DNA of 64,000 nt from the NCBI GenBank assembly GCA_943787925.1, contig CALSOH010000001.1, positions 496,001 to 560,000 on the forward strand, given 5' to 3'. Source of the stretch: TMED14 sp003507115 (lineage in GTDB: Bacteria; Bacteroidota; Bacteroidia; Flavobacteriales; Schleiferiaceae). How positions within the stretch are numbered: the first letter of the stretch is position 1; each line of letters starts with the position of its first letter. The notes beneath the pieces are model-generated. The model saw only the letters and a program-made list of their open reading frames with translations. It did not search any database and had not been told where the DNA came from. The position numbers were made by a program, and so were the translations under genes. Shown piece by piece: positions 51,753 through 60,096 of this stretch.

Positions 51753-52393
51753 TAGTTTTTAAAGTCTCCCCGCTTTAGGGCATTGAAGAATTGGGACCAG
51801 GCAAAGGGATCGCTTAAACGACCCAAAATGGCCGTGCCTCCGTTCGATCCATAGTATCGGTTCGCATTGTGCACACTCTGAGCCTGGGCGGTCATGATGT
51901 AGCGCTGCATTTCTCCGGCATCCATGCCCATGGCACGGGCCTGCTCTTTGAGCGACTGAATGGCCAAATTGCGCAAGGCGATATCTCGTTCGGTCGTTTT
52001 GATCTCCATGGCCAGCAACTCGCGGTTGAGGTCCTCGGGTCGGGGCCAGGGGTAAAGCGTGACCTCCTCCAGTTCCAAGGTGTTCCAGGTCATTTCGATC
52101 ACGGCGAGATAGGAATCTCCCTGCAGGCTATCCGGCACCCACAATTTTTCCGGGGCGAAGCCAAACCGGCGAAACACAATCGAATCCCCGGGCACGGCCG
52201 CAATGCTAAAGAATCCATCTGCTCCAGATTCTGCCACCAAAGGACGACCCTTGACTTGAATCTTCGCGTTGGGGATGGTTTGACGTGCGGAATCTTGCGC
52301 CAGAATGACCCCGCTCACCTGGATGGCTTCTTGGCCGGAGGCCAGGAGGCTCGTGCACAGCGCAAGGGCAAAAATGTATGGTCGCATCGTCAT
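51752..52393 (-). CDS. Carboxypeptidase-like regulatory-domain protein
   Basis: 213 residues with a signal peptide (MTMRPYIFALALCTSLLASGQ), a CarboxypepD_reg-like beta-sandwich (about 25-105: VSGVILAQDSARQTIPNAKIQVKG, SGADGFFSI, RRFGFAPEKL), then a helical C-terminal region (ELLAMEIKTTERDIALRNLAIQSLKEQARAMG). Periplasmic or outer-membrane associated. It is coupled on both sides: ATGA overlap with the M23 gene and TAATG overlap with the TonB receptor, so it likely works with one of them. Confidence 0.85.
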   Translation of the reverse strand: MTMRPYIFALALCTSLLASGQEAIQVSGVILAQDSARQTIPNAKIQVKGRPLVAESGADGFFSIAAVPGDSIVFRRFGFAPEKLWVPDSLQGDSYLAVIEMTWNTLELEEVTLYPWPRPEDLNRELLAMEIKTTERDIALRNLAIQSLKEQARAMGMDAGEMQRYIMTAQAQSVHNANRYYGSNGGTAILGRLSDPFAWSQFFNALKRGDFKN

Positions 52394-53988
52394 GGGAGAG
52401 TCCCTTCAAAGGTAGTTCGGTTTCCCGCCTCATCTTGGGCAAAAAGTTTCATCGCTCCGGAGGTTTGGGTGCCTTTAGGTATGTACAAACGTTTGTTTTT
52501 GGCATCGTAGTATGACCAGGTCCATGTTCCATCGATCTCTGCACCGTACTGCGTGATGTCCAAAAGATTGTCTCTTAGGCCAATGTACCAGGCTGGTCGA
52601 CCTTGGAATGTGGCGGCTTTCAAGGTGGTAAATGTCGGTGCCTCCGTATCCTGCACGAGGGTCAAGGTGCCATAGAGTTTCATGTTGAATCGAATGCGGC
52701 CATCGGTCAAGGGCTCGCCCACGATGCGGTAGGAACCCCGGCCATCTCGACCGATCAAAACTGTTTTACTGCGCCACGCTGTGGGATAGTCGCTAGGAGG
52801 GGTCCATTCGTAGCGCAGGGCGCGCAAAACGGGAACATCCGGGCTCGCCTTCCAACTGCGTTCGCCCGTTTTGACCAATTCGGGGACCAAGGGATCCGTA
52901 AAGCTTCCCCGGCTCCAGATCATGCGGAGGTCTTCGGCTACCCGCTCCCCGGATTGGATGTCCACTTTGTTGGCCACCTCCGGGTCGGCCCAAGGATGAC
53001 CGTTTCCAGGCAGAAGGTCCACAGGGCCGCGCGCGATGGCTAGATCCCCATTCACTGCGCGGGCGGTGACAGTGAGGGTGTAGCGTCCGGGCATCGTCAC
53101 GGATTTCTCTGGAGCGCTCCAAATAGGCAAGGCCCCGAGGCTCGGCGCAAGGCGGTAGGTGCGCAGACCGGTTCGGCGGTGAACTTGGGGCTGCATGAGG
53201 CCGTCGGCGCAGCGGGTGTCGTCAAAGGAGAAGCGATCGAGGTGAAAGCCATGGGACGCTTCTTGTTCGCCCCAACTCCAATGGACCTCGAGGGCCTCAA
53301 TGCCCAAATTCAGTCCTTGTGGGTACTTTTTGTCCTTGATTTCCGCGGAAAGATCCTGCCAACTTTGGACACGAAGTGGGGTGGTCCACCCTCCGGCGGT
53401 GACGGGGGCTTTTTGGCCGTCCGCGGTGTGCAGTGCCACAATACGGGGTGCATAGCTATCGTCCCCATACAGCATGCCATAGTCAAAGGGATCTAGGGGT
53501 TCTTCCGTCCCCGTGTCCCGCCATTCAAAATGCAAATGAGGGCCGGCGGAGCCGCCTGAATTCCCCGACCATGCAATGGTATCGCCGGCCCGAACAGGGT
53601 AGGCATGGGGTTCAAAATACAGGTCGAGTCGGGTCGATCGGGACGCCGCCGCTCGCGCGAGGGCCAGATCATGCCATGCAGGTTGAAAATCATCCAAATG
53701 GGCATAGACGGACGTGTGGCCATCGGGGTGGCGGAGGTAGAGCGCCCATCCAAAACCATCGGGCCGAACCACCATTCGGCTCAAATAGCCGTCCTGCACG
53801 GCCCGCACGGCCCAGCCCGTTTGGCCCTGGGTTCGGACATCCACCCCGGAGTGAAAGTGGTGGGAGCGCAGTTCCCCAAAGGTGCCCGCAAAATCCATCT
53901 CCCCCGCAATGGGCTGAACGAGAATCCCCCCTTGACCCCAGAGACCGAGGGAACAAAGACCAAAAAAAGCGATAAAAATGCGCGGCAT
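52390..53988 (-). CDS. M23-family metallopeptidase, secreted
   Basis: 532 residues. Signal peptide MPRIFIAFFGLCSLGLWGQ; M23/LytM domain at about 30-175 with HFHSGVDVR (first zinc His and Asp), VYAHL and GPHLHFEW (HxH zinc and catalytic His); the set is complete. The remaining 350 residues form beta-rich domains of unknown role, often seen in Bacteroidota M23 proteins. Probable peptidoglycan endopeptidase. First gene of the operon M23 / carboxypeptidase-like / TonB receptor / 77-residue protein. Confidence 0.92.
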   Translation of the reverse strand: MPRIFIAFFGLCSLGLWGQGGILVQPIAGEMDFAGTFGELRSHHFHSGVDVRTQGQTGWAVRAVQDGYLSRMVVRPDGFGWALYLRHPDGHTSVYAHLDDFQPAWHDLALARAAASRSTRLDLYFEPHAYPVRAGDTIAWSGNSGGSAGPHLHFEWRDTGTEEPLDPFDYGMLYGDDSYAPRIVALHTADGQKAPVTAGGWTTPLRVQSWQDLSAEIKDKKYPQGLNLGIEALEVHWSWGEQEASHGFHLDRFSFDDTRCADGLMQPQVHRRTGLRTYRLAPSLGALPIWSAPEKSVTMPGRYTLTVTARAVNGDLAIARGPVDLLPGNGHPWADPEVANKVDIQSGERVAEDLRMIWSRGSFTDPLVPELVKTGERSWKASPDVPVLRALRYEWTPPSDYPTAWRSKTVLIGRDGRGSYRIVGEPLTDGRIRFNMKLYGTLTLVQDTEAPTFTTLKAATFQGRPAWYIGLRDNLLDITQYGAEIDGTWTWSYYDAKNKRLYIPKGTQTSGAMKLFAQDEAGNRTTFEGTLP

Positions 53989-54054
53989 ATCTGCAGGGGA
54001 AGATAGGAAATGCCCCAGAGTTTGGCTAAGTTTGAATGTTCAATTTCCTCTTCA

Positions 54055-54345
54055 ATGTCCACTGCAATAGATCAAATACAACGCATTCAGGATCAAGTGC
54101 ATACTTTGATCGAGCGTTACCGCTTGGCTATTTCCGAACTGGAAGAGAAGTCCCTGCAAGTGGAGAATCTAAGCCGGGAGCTGACGCTCCAAAAGCAAAA
54201 AGGCTCCACCATGCAGAGCGAAATCGAACAACTTCGTTTGTTGATGGCCTTCAATGGCACCCAGGCAGAACGCCAAGCCTTGAAGAGTCAGCTAAACGAA
54301 TGGGTCCGGGAAATCAACAAATGCCTTGCGCAGCTGAACGCCTGA
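54055..54345 (+). CDS. Small coiled-coil protein upstream of zapA
   Basis: 96 residues, almost entirely helical heptads (IQRIQDQVHTLIERYRLAISELEEKSLQVENLSRELTLQKQKG), ending in a second helix. It has no signal peptide. Position directly before zapA (13 bases) and its coiled coil suggest a ZapB-like cell-division factor, but this is inference. The start at 54055 is the ATG before MSTAIDQI; an upstream ATG at 54010 would overlap the promoter region. Confidence 0.8.
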   Translation: MSTAIDQIQRIQDQVHTLIERYRLAISELEEKSLQVENLSRELTLQKQKGSTMQSEIEQLRLLMAFNGTQAERQALKSQLNEWVREINKCLAQLNA

Positions 54346-54358
54346 TCCCATTGGAGTT

Positions 54359-54658
54359 ATGAATGATACGCTAAAAATAAAAGTCACCATCGCAGGACGA
54401 ACCTATCCCCTGACCATTGAGCGTCCAGAGGAAGAGCAAGTCCGAAAAGCGGTGGCGATGATACACTCCGCCATGCAGCGCTTTGAAGAGCGCTATGCGG
54501 TGGGGGACAAACAGGATGCCTTGGCCATGTGTGCCCTTCAGCTTGCCAACCAGATGTTGGGATTGAAGGGGGGCGAGGGATCGAAAGAATTGGAGGGGGT
54601 TCAAGACCGCCTTCAAAGCGTACAGGCCCAATTGGACGCCGTGTTGAGTCAGAGTTGA
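54359..54658 (+). CDS. zapA: Cell division protein ZapA
   Basis: 99 residues: MNDTLKIKVTIAGRTYPLTIERPEEEQVRKAVAMI, then a long helix with DALAMCALQLANQML, the typical ZapA order of a beta-hairpin N domain and a coiled coil. It bundles FtsZ filaments at midcell. It lies between the coiled-coil gene and rny, a conserved Bacteroidota neighbourhood. Confidence 0.92.
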   Translation: MNDTLKIKVTIAGRTYPLTIERPEEEQVRKAVAMIHSAMQRFEERYAVGDKQDALAMCALQLANQMLGLKGGEGSKELEGVQDRLQSVQAQLDAVLSQS

Positions 54659-54721
54659 GTTCCCCGTGATTCAAACCCATCAGGAAGGTCTTGGTGGGGG
54701 AACGTTGACATTAAAGAAACC

Positions 54722-56257
54722 ATGATAGGATTTATCCTCGCAGGGTTGGGAGGTATTGCAGCCGGTGCCGTGGGCGCCGTGGTCTTGCAACAAACGGCCT
54801 TGAAGTCCAAGGCGGCCGCCATCCTACGCGAAGCCGAAAAAGAGGGAGAAGCTCTGAAAAAAGAGAAGATGCTCCAGTCCAAGGAACGCTACTTGGAACT
54901 AAAAGAAAAGCACGAACAACGCTCCGCAGAACGCGAAGCGAAGATTCGGGAACAGCACGGCGAACTCAAAGAGGCGCAGCGCGAACATTCGAAAAACGTC
55001 GAGGAAATGCGTCGCCATGAGAAAGAACTGCAGCGACTAGAAGAGTCTTACACGCGGAAACTAGAAGGCATGCAATCCAAAGAGAGCCAACTGGACAAAA
55101 CGCTGCATCAACAGCTGCAAAAATTGGAAAGTTTGGCCGGCATTACGGCAGAACAGGCCAAGGAAGAGATGATCATGGCCGTGAAGGCGCAGGCGAAGCA
55201 CGAGGCCTCGTCCTACATCCAGACGGCGCTGGAGGAGGCCAAAATGACCGCCAACCAGGAAGCCAAGAAGATTGTCATCCAAACGATTCAACGAATTGCC
55301 ACGGAGCAAGCCAACGAGAATGCCGTCTCCGTCTTCCACATCGAGAACGACGAAATGAAAGGGCGAATCATTGGCCGCGAAGGGCGCAACATTCGGGCCC
55401 TGGAGGCGGCGACAGGGGTCGAAATTGTCGTCGACGACACCCCGGAGGCCATCATTTTGAGTTGCTTTGATCCGGTGCGGCGCGAGATTGCTCGCCTTTC
55501 CTTGCATCGCCTCGTCACGGACGGACGAATTCACCCAGCCCGTATCGAAGAGGTCGTGGAAAAGGTGACCAAGAGCATTGAAGACGAAGTAGCCGAATTG
55601 GGCAAGCGAACCGCCATTGAATTGGGCATCCATGGATTGCATCCCGAGTTGATGCGCATGGTAGGCCGAATGAAGTACCGCTCATCCTATGGCCAAAACT
55701 TGCTGGCTCACTCGAAAGAAGTGGCCAAATTGAGCGCCGTCATGGCCTCCGAGTTGGGCCTCAATCCCAAAGCGGCCAAACGTGCTGGTCTGCTTCACGA
55801 CATCGGCAAGGTGCCTTTCGAAGAGACGGATTTGCCTCACGCTTTGCTCGGCATGCAGTGGGCAGAGAAATACGGCGAAAAGCCCGATATCTGCAACGCG
55901 ATCGGCGCACACCACGATGAAATTGAGATGACCTCCATGTTGTCGCCCATCATTCAGGTATGCGATGCGATCTCCGGCGCGCGCCCCGGTGCACGACGTC
56001 AATTGGCGGAAAGCTACATGCAGCGCCTCAAAGACCTCGAACAGATGGCCATGGGTTTCCAAGGTGTGAACAAGGCCTTTGCGATCCACGCCGGCCGCGA
56101 ACTGCGCGTGATGGTCGAGAGCGATCGCGTCAGCGACGCCGAAGCGAGCACCATAGCGTTCGATATCTCCCAAAAGATTCAAAACGAAATGACCTACCCC
56201 GGTCAGGTCCGGGTTACGGTGATTCGGGAAACCCGTGCTACGAGCATCGCGAAGTAG
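54722..56257 (+). CDS. rny: Ribonuclease Y
   Basis: 511-residue membrane-anchored endoribonuclease starting mRNA decay. N-terminal membrane helix (IGFILAGLGGIAAGAVGAVVL), long coiled coil (to about residue 190), KH domain with GRIIGREGRNIRALE, and the HD domain with HSKEVAKL, LLHDIGKV and HHDEIE. Length and order are normal. It is last in the zapA operon and followed by a terminator. Confidence 0.97.
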   Translation: MIGFILAGLGGIAAGAVGAVVLQQTALKSKAAAILREAEKEGEALKKEKMLQSKERYLELKEKHEQRSAEREAKIREQHGELKEAQREHSKNVEEMRRHEKELQRLEESYTRKLEGMQSKESQLDKTLHQQLQKLESLAGITAEQAKEEMIMAVKAQAKHEASSYIQTALEEAKMTANQEAKKIVIQTIQRIATEQANENAVSVFHIENDEMKGRIIGREGRNIRALEAATGVEIVVDDTPEAIILSCFDPVRREIARLSLHRLVTDGRIHPARIEEVVEKVTKSIEDEVAELGKRTAIELGIHGLHPELMRMVGRMKYRSSYGQNLLAHSKEVAKLSAVMASELGLNPKAAKRAGLLHDIGKVPFEETDLPHALLGMQWAEKYGEKPDICNAIGAHHDEIEMTSMLSPIIQVCDAISGARPGARRQLAESYMQRLKDLEQMAMGFQGVNKAFAIHAGRELRVMVESDRVSDAEASTIAFDISQKIQNEMTYPGQVRVTVIRETRATSIAK

Positions 56258-56284
56258 CGACGCCTGGAAAACCAAAGAAAAAAG

Positions 56285-56313
56285 AAAGCCGGCTCCCAAA
56301 GGGGCCGGCTTTT
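56285..56313 (+). terminator. Terminator after rny
   Basis: AAAGCCGGC (56285-56293) pairs with GCCGGCTTT (56304-56312); CCC/GGG inside extends the stem around AAA. It lies between convergent rny and the phosphatase gene and may serve both. Confidence 0.85.
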
Positions 56314-56334
56314 ATCATGGGAAATGGATTCGGT

Positions 56335-56934
56335 CTAACGGACGACTTCTTCGCTCAGGTCCAGAACGGTTAATGGAAGGGCCTGGCGGGCATCCCAATA
56401 GGCGCGGTAGGCTGGAGACATTTGGATGCGGCCTTCCAACGTCGCTTCCCAATGGCCTGCTTCCGTTAGTGCGCGCTCGGCAAAACGGCGCACCGCATGG
56501 TCTGCGGGAATCGTCCAATCCACCAAGCCTTGGTTTACGGCGTAGTGGTAGGTTTCTTCACAGGCCTCGCGGTAGACCATGGCCCGAAGGCCTACTTCGG
56601 CCGCCAATCCAAAGTCCAAGACGTCATCAAAAAGGAAGCCCCAGTCCTCGGAATCGATTCCCCAGGCAGATTGCAACGGGGCCAGCGCACGCCGCTTGTC
56701 TTTGGCGAAATAGCAGAAGTGGTGGAGGTGCTCGCGGGCAGCAAAGGCCTCGGCAGAGGCATTGCGTTCCCCGGTCACGATGGCGACTGGAAGAAGTGTT
56801 TGGGTTTGCAGGTAGTGCCCAAAACGCAGCAAGTTCAATCCCATGCTGTCGATTTCGGAAAACGTACTACTCCCGTCTGGTCCTTTGCGGCCATCGTGGA
56901 ATACACCGTCCCAATCGAGGATGAGGGCTCTCAT
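56335..56934 (-). CDS. KdsC-like HAD phosphatase
   Basis: 199 residues of the HAD superfamily close to KdsC (Kdo-8-phosphate phosphatase). Seen: LILDWDGVFHDGRKG (nucleophile Asp and second Asp; no cap domain), VAIVTGER (motif II), FAKDKRRAL (motif III Lys) and FLFDDVLDFGLAAEVGLRAMV (motif IV). It is about 30 residues longer than KdsC, with a divergent C-terminal tail. Its ATG overlaps the stop of the transaldolase-CBS gene (ATGA), so the pair is coexpressed. Substrate is probably a 2-keto sugar acid or sugar phosphate. Confidence 0.8.
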   Translation of the reverse strand: MRALILDWDGVFHDGRKGPDGSSTFSEIDSMGLNLLRFGHYLQTQTLLPVAIVTGERNASAEAFAAREHLHHFCYFAKDKRRALAPLQSAWGIDSEDWGFLFDDVLDFGLAAEVGLRAMVYREACEETYHYAVNQGLVDWTIPADHAVRRFAERALTEAGHWEATLEGRIQMSPAYRAYWDARQALPLTVLDLSEEVVR

Positions 56935-57941
56935 GCCATCAAATCTTGTACATCCAACAGACCCAGCACCTGACCCTCTTCCACAACGACCAGCTGGTCC
57001 ACTTTGGCCTCTTTAAATCGCTGTTCTGCTTCGGCCAACTTGGCACTGGCTGGAATGGTTGTAGGGGGCTGTAGGGTCGTGATTTGCGCGATGGGCAGGT
57101 GCAAATCTGGTTTCTCGGCGGTTTGCAACCAGCGGCGAACATCGCCATCGGTAAACATGCCCAGGGGGCGTCCATTTTCGGTCAGTACGACCGCGCCAAA
57201 TCCCCCTTTGGTCATGTGCACGAGGGCTTCCTGAACCGTCGATGTGGGGGGGAGGCAAACATCCGCAGCACGCATGGCTTGGGCCACGGTCATGGTGACG
57301 CGACGGTTGTCCAAGTAGAATTGGTCCGACCCCAACTGAGTGAGGTGGTTGGACGTCATTTGTTGCATGACCTTCCAGGGCACCGTGATGGTGTCCACGC
57401 CGATTTCAATCGCATTGCGGATGTGCTCCAAGTGGCGTACGCTGGAGAACATAATTTTCGTCTCGTAGCCATGGCGGTGTTTCATGTCCACGATGGCCGA
57501 AACCAATTGCAAGGCATCCGTGCCTTGGTCTTGCAAGCGACCAACCAAGGGACAAACGTAGGTGGCCCCGGCGGCCATGGCGATGTAGGCCTGCTGAAGG
57601 GTATATACGAGGTGGAGGTTGACCAAAAAACCTTCCTCCCGGAGCATGCGGCAGGCACGTGCGCCTTCCAGGGATATGGGAATTTTGTACACCGTGCGGG
57701 ACCGGTCGAGACCCAGGGCCTCTTGGCGTTTAGCTTCCGCGACAATGTCTTCGGCGGTATGGCCCAAGGCCTCAATTTGCAACACCGGGACGATGTCCGC
57801 TAACTGCAAAATGGTGGCATCGACGTCCAGTACCCCTTCGCGTTGCATGAAAGTGGGGGTGGTGGTCAAGCCGGCCAAAAAGCCCAATTTGAAGGCCGAT
57901 TGAATCTCCTTCAGGTCTGCTGAATCCAAGTACAATTCCAT
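56931..57941 (-). CDS. Transaldolase/FSA-type aldolase fused to a KdsD-like CBS pair
   Basis: 336 residues. Residues 1-220 are a small transaldolase/fructose-6-phosphate aldolase barrel: MELYLDSAD (Asp6), the Schiff-base Lys86 in VYKIPISLEG, AAGATYVCPLVGRLQDQG and KIMFSSVRHLEHIRNAIEIGVDTITVPW. Two usually fixed positions differ: TTNP reads TTTP (Thr28), and the Tyr/Phe before VGR is Leu132. Residues 225-336 are two CBS domains of the kind found after the SIS domain in KdsD (KGGFGAVVLTENGRPLGMFTDGDVRRWL). The start is ATG 57941. It is cotranscribed with the KdsC-like gene, mimicking a kdsD-kdsC pair with another catalytic domain. Confidence 0.85.
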   Translation of the reverse strand: MELYLDSADLKEIQSAFKLGFLAGLTTTPTFMQREGVLDVDATILQLADIVPVLQIEALGHTAEDIVAEAKRQEALGLDRSRTVYKIPISLEGARACRMLREEGFLVNLHLVYTLQQAYIAMAAGATYVCPLVGRLQDQGTDALQLVSAIVDMKHRHGYETKIMFSSVRHLEHIRNAIEIGVDTITVPWKVMQQMTSNHLTQLGSDQFYLDNRRVTMTVAQAMRAADVCLPPTSTVQEALVHMTKGGFGAVVLTENGRPLGMFTDGDVRRWLQTAEKPDLHLPIAQITTLQPPTTIPASAKLAEAEQRFKEAKVDQLVVVEEGQVLGLLDVQDLMA

Positions 57942-57947
57942 GAGGGC

Positions 57948-57974
57948 CAAAGTACGGAATCTGTGCGTACTTTG
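57948..57974. promoter_or_regulatory. Inverted repeat between the transaldolase-CBS gene and accC
   Basis: CAAAGTACG (57948-57956) and CGTACTTTG (57966-57974) are exact reverse complements, 9 bases apart. Each arm holds TACTTTG, one base short of the -7 consensus; the minus one ends 6 bases before the transaldolase ATG. Confidence 0.45.
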
Positions 57975-57991
57975 CAGTGGAAAAGCCCGCC

Positions 57992-59461
57992 ATGTCTAGG
58001 ATTCGCAAACTATTGATAGCCAACCGAGGAGAGATTGCCGTCCGCATTGCACGTAGTGCGAAGGAAATGGGGATCACGACAGTGGCCGTGTATTCTGAGG
58101 CGGATGCCCGCGCTCCACATGTCACCTGTGCCGATGAAGCCTACTGCATCGGGCCCGCTCCCAGCGCACAGAGCTACCTTCAAATGGACCGCATTTTAGA
58201 GGTGGCCCGCCAAACGGGGGCGGATGCCATCCATCCGGGCTATGGTTTCCTCAGCGAAAATGCCACGTTTGCCCAAAAAGTCGCAGAAGCCGGGATCCGC
58301 TTCGTCGGACCGAGTGCAGAGGCCATCGAAGTCATGGGGGATAAGCTCTCCGCCAAGCAAGCCGTTCAAGGCTTTGGGGTGCCCTTGGTCCCCGGAACAG
58401 CCTACGCTATTCAAGGAGTGTCCGAGGCGCAAACTGAAGCCGAACGGATTGGCTTCCCGGTCATGGTCAAGGCGTCTGCCGGCGGAGGCGGGAAGGGAAT
58501 GCGCATCGTTCATGACGCAGAGTCCTTTGCGGAGTCCTTCCACATGGCCGTTTCAGAAGCCGAGAAATCCTTTGGCAACGGGGCCGTCTTTATTGAGAAA
58601 TACGTCCAGCAGCCCCGCCATATCGAAATACAAATCCTCGCCGATCAACACGGCCATTGTGTGTATTTGCATGAGCGGGAGTGCTCCATTCAGCGCCGTC
58701 ACCAAAAAGTCTTAGAGGAGGCGCCTTCCGTCATCCTCACGCCGGCTCAGCGGCAAGCGATGGGCGAAGCGGCGGTGAAAGCAGCGCAGTCCTGCGGCTA
58801 TGTGGGCGCCGGCACCGTGGAGTTCATCTACGATGCCTCGGGCGGCTTTTATTTTCTTGAAATGAATACGCGCCTTCAGGTAGAGCATCCTGTCACGGAA
58901 TGCATTACGGGGCTAGATTTGGTTCGTGAACAGCTGCGCATTGCGGCCGGAGAGCCACTCGGCTACACCCAAGCGGAAATTCCCATGCTGGGCCATGCTT
59001 TGGAGCTGCGCGTCTACGCGGAGAATTGCCGGGAAGGATTTACCCCCGACATTGGCATGCTGAAGGTCTACCGACGTCCCCAGGGACCGGGCATTCGTGT
59101 GGATGATGGGCTAGAAGAAGGCATGGAGATTTCCATCTACTATGATCCGATGATTGCCAAGTTGATAGTCCATGCCCCGGATCGGGCCTCGGCCATCGAG
59201 CGAATGCGCCGGGCGATTTCGGACTACGTCATCATTGGGGTGGAGACGACCTTGCCCTTTGGGCAGTTTGTACTGAACCATGAAGCCTTCATTTCTGGTC
59301 AGTTCGATACCCACTTTGTGGACCAACATTTTGATCCCAATCTACTGGCCCAGGGGGAGGACGAAGCCGTTGCGGCAGCCTTGGCGCAGTATCGTGCAGG
59401 CGAATTGCAGCCCCCGGCGCACAGTGGGTCGGCCACAACTTCGGCATGGCGACGTCGGTAA
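57992..59461 (+). CDS. accC: Biotin carboxylase subunit of acyl-CoA carboxylase
   Basis: 489-residue ATP-grasp enzyme that carboxylates biotin on its carrier protein. Seen: KLLIANRGEIAVRIARSAKE, HPGYGFLSENA, VMVKASAGGGGKGMRIV (ATP lid), HIEIQILADQHG, ECSIQRRHQKV, EMNTRLQVEHPVTE and the C-terminal EGFTPDIG. No carrier or carboxyltransferase gene is adjacent. ATG 57992 starts right before SRIRKLL; a GTG at 57977 is an alternative. Its end overlaps the DUF4294 gene by 16 bases. Confidence 0.96.
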   Translation: MSRIRKLLIANRGEIAVRIARSAKEMGITTVAVYSEADARAPHVTCADEAYCIGPAPSAQSYLQMDRILEVARQTGADAIHPGYGFLSENATFAQKVAEAGIRFVGPSAEAIEVMGDKLSAKQAVQGFGVPLVPGTAYAIQGVSEAQTEAERIGFPVMVKASAGGGGKGMRIVHDAESFAESFHMAVSEAEKSFGNGAVFIEKYVQQPRHIEIQILADQHGHCVYLHERECSIQRRHQKVLEEAPSVILTPAQRQAMGEAAVKAAQSCGYVGAGTVEFIYDASGGFYFLEMNTRLQVEHPVTECITGLDLVREQLRIAAGEPLGYTQAEIPMLGHALELRVYAENCREGFTPDIGMLKVYRRPQGPGIRVDDGLEEGMEISIYYDPMIAKLIVHAPDRASAIERMRRAISDYVIIGVETTLPFGQFVLNHEAFISGQFDTHFVDQHFDPNLLAQGEDEAVAAALAQYRAGELQPPAHSGSATTSAWRRR

Positions 59462-60096
59462 GATTGTATATCCTGGCCTTGGGGTTATGGGTGGCACCGC
59501 GCTTGCAAGCCCAAGTGGAGGTCATGTACCAAGGAAAACCTTCCAAAGCGACGGTGATTGGCCAAGACACGATTCCGTGGATTTTTCTGGATGAAGTGAT
59601 GGTCTTGGACCAGCCCACCTTTTCGGATGCCGAAGCGCGATTGAATTACCTGCGTTTGAAGCGCCGGGTGATAAAAGTCTATCCCTATGCCAAGGGACTG
59701 GGCGAACGCTTGGACAGCTTGAATATGCGCTTAGCTACGGAAAAGAATTACTTCAAGCGAAAACGTATCACCAAACGGTACCAGAAGTATTTGTCCGAGC
59801 GTTTTGAGCCCGAATTGCATAAACTCACCGTCTCGGAAGGCCAAATCCTCTGCAAACTGGTCTACCGCGAAACACACCAGACCGTCTTCGATCTCATTCG
59901 GGAATACCGCTCGTGGATTCAAGCGGTAGGGTGGAATGTCACCGCATCTTGGTGGGACATTTCGATTAAAAAATCCTACGAGCCCACCCAAGTCGAGGAG
60001 GATGCCTGGATCGAAAAGATATTGCTGCAGGCCTTCGCCAACGGTCAACTGCAGCCCCGGACGTACTTTTACCATCCCCCGGAAGTCAGCCCATGA
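59446..60096 (+). CDS. DUF4294 protein
   Basis: 216 residues with a signal peptide (MATSVRLYILALGLWVAPRLQAQ). The mature part matches DUF4294: RLNYLRLKRRVIKVYPYAKGLGERLDSLN, KRYQKYLSERFEPELHKLTVSEGQILCKLVYRET and WWDISIKKSYEPTQVEEDAWIEKIL. Function unknown; the family is Bacteroidota-specific and envelope-located. It overlaps accC by 16 bases and bshC by 4 (ATGA), so it is translationally coupled on both sides. Confidence 0.9.
   Translation: MATSVRLYILALGLWVAPRLQAQVEVMYQGKPSKATVIGQDTIPWIFLDEVMVLDQPTFSDAEARLNYLRLKRRVIKVYPYAKGLGERLDSLNMRLATEKNYFKRKRITKRYQKYLSERFEPELHKLTVSEGQILCKLVYRETHQTVFDLIREYRSWIQAVGWNVTASWWDISIKKSYEPTQVEEDAWIEKILLQAFANGQLQPRTYFYHPPEVSP

Noticed and set aside
54659..54721. 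6S RNA between zapA and rny
   Set aside because: The zapA-ssrS link is proteobacterial and the gap is only 63 bases, too short for a 6S RNA.
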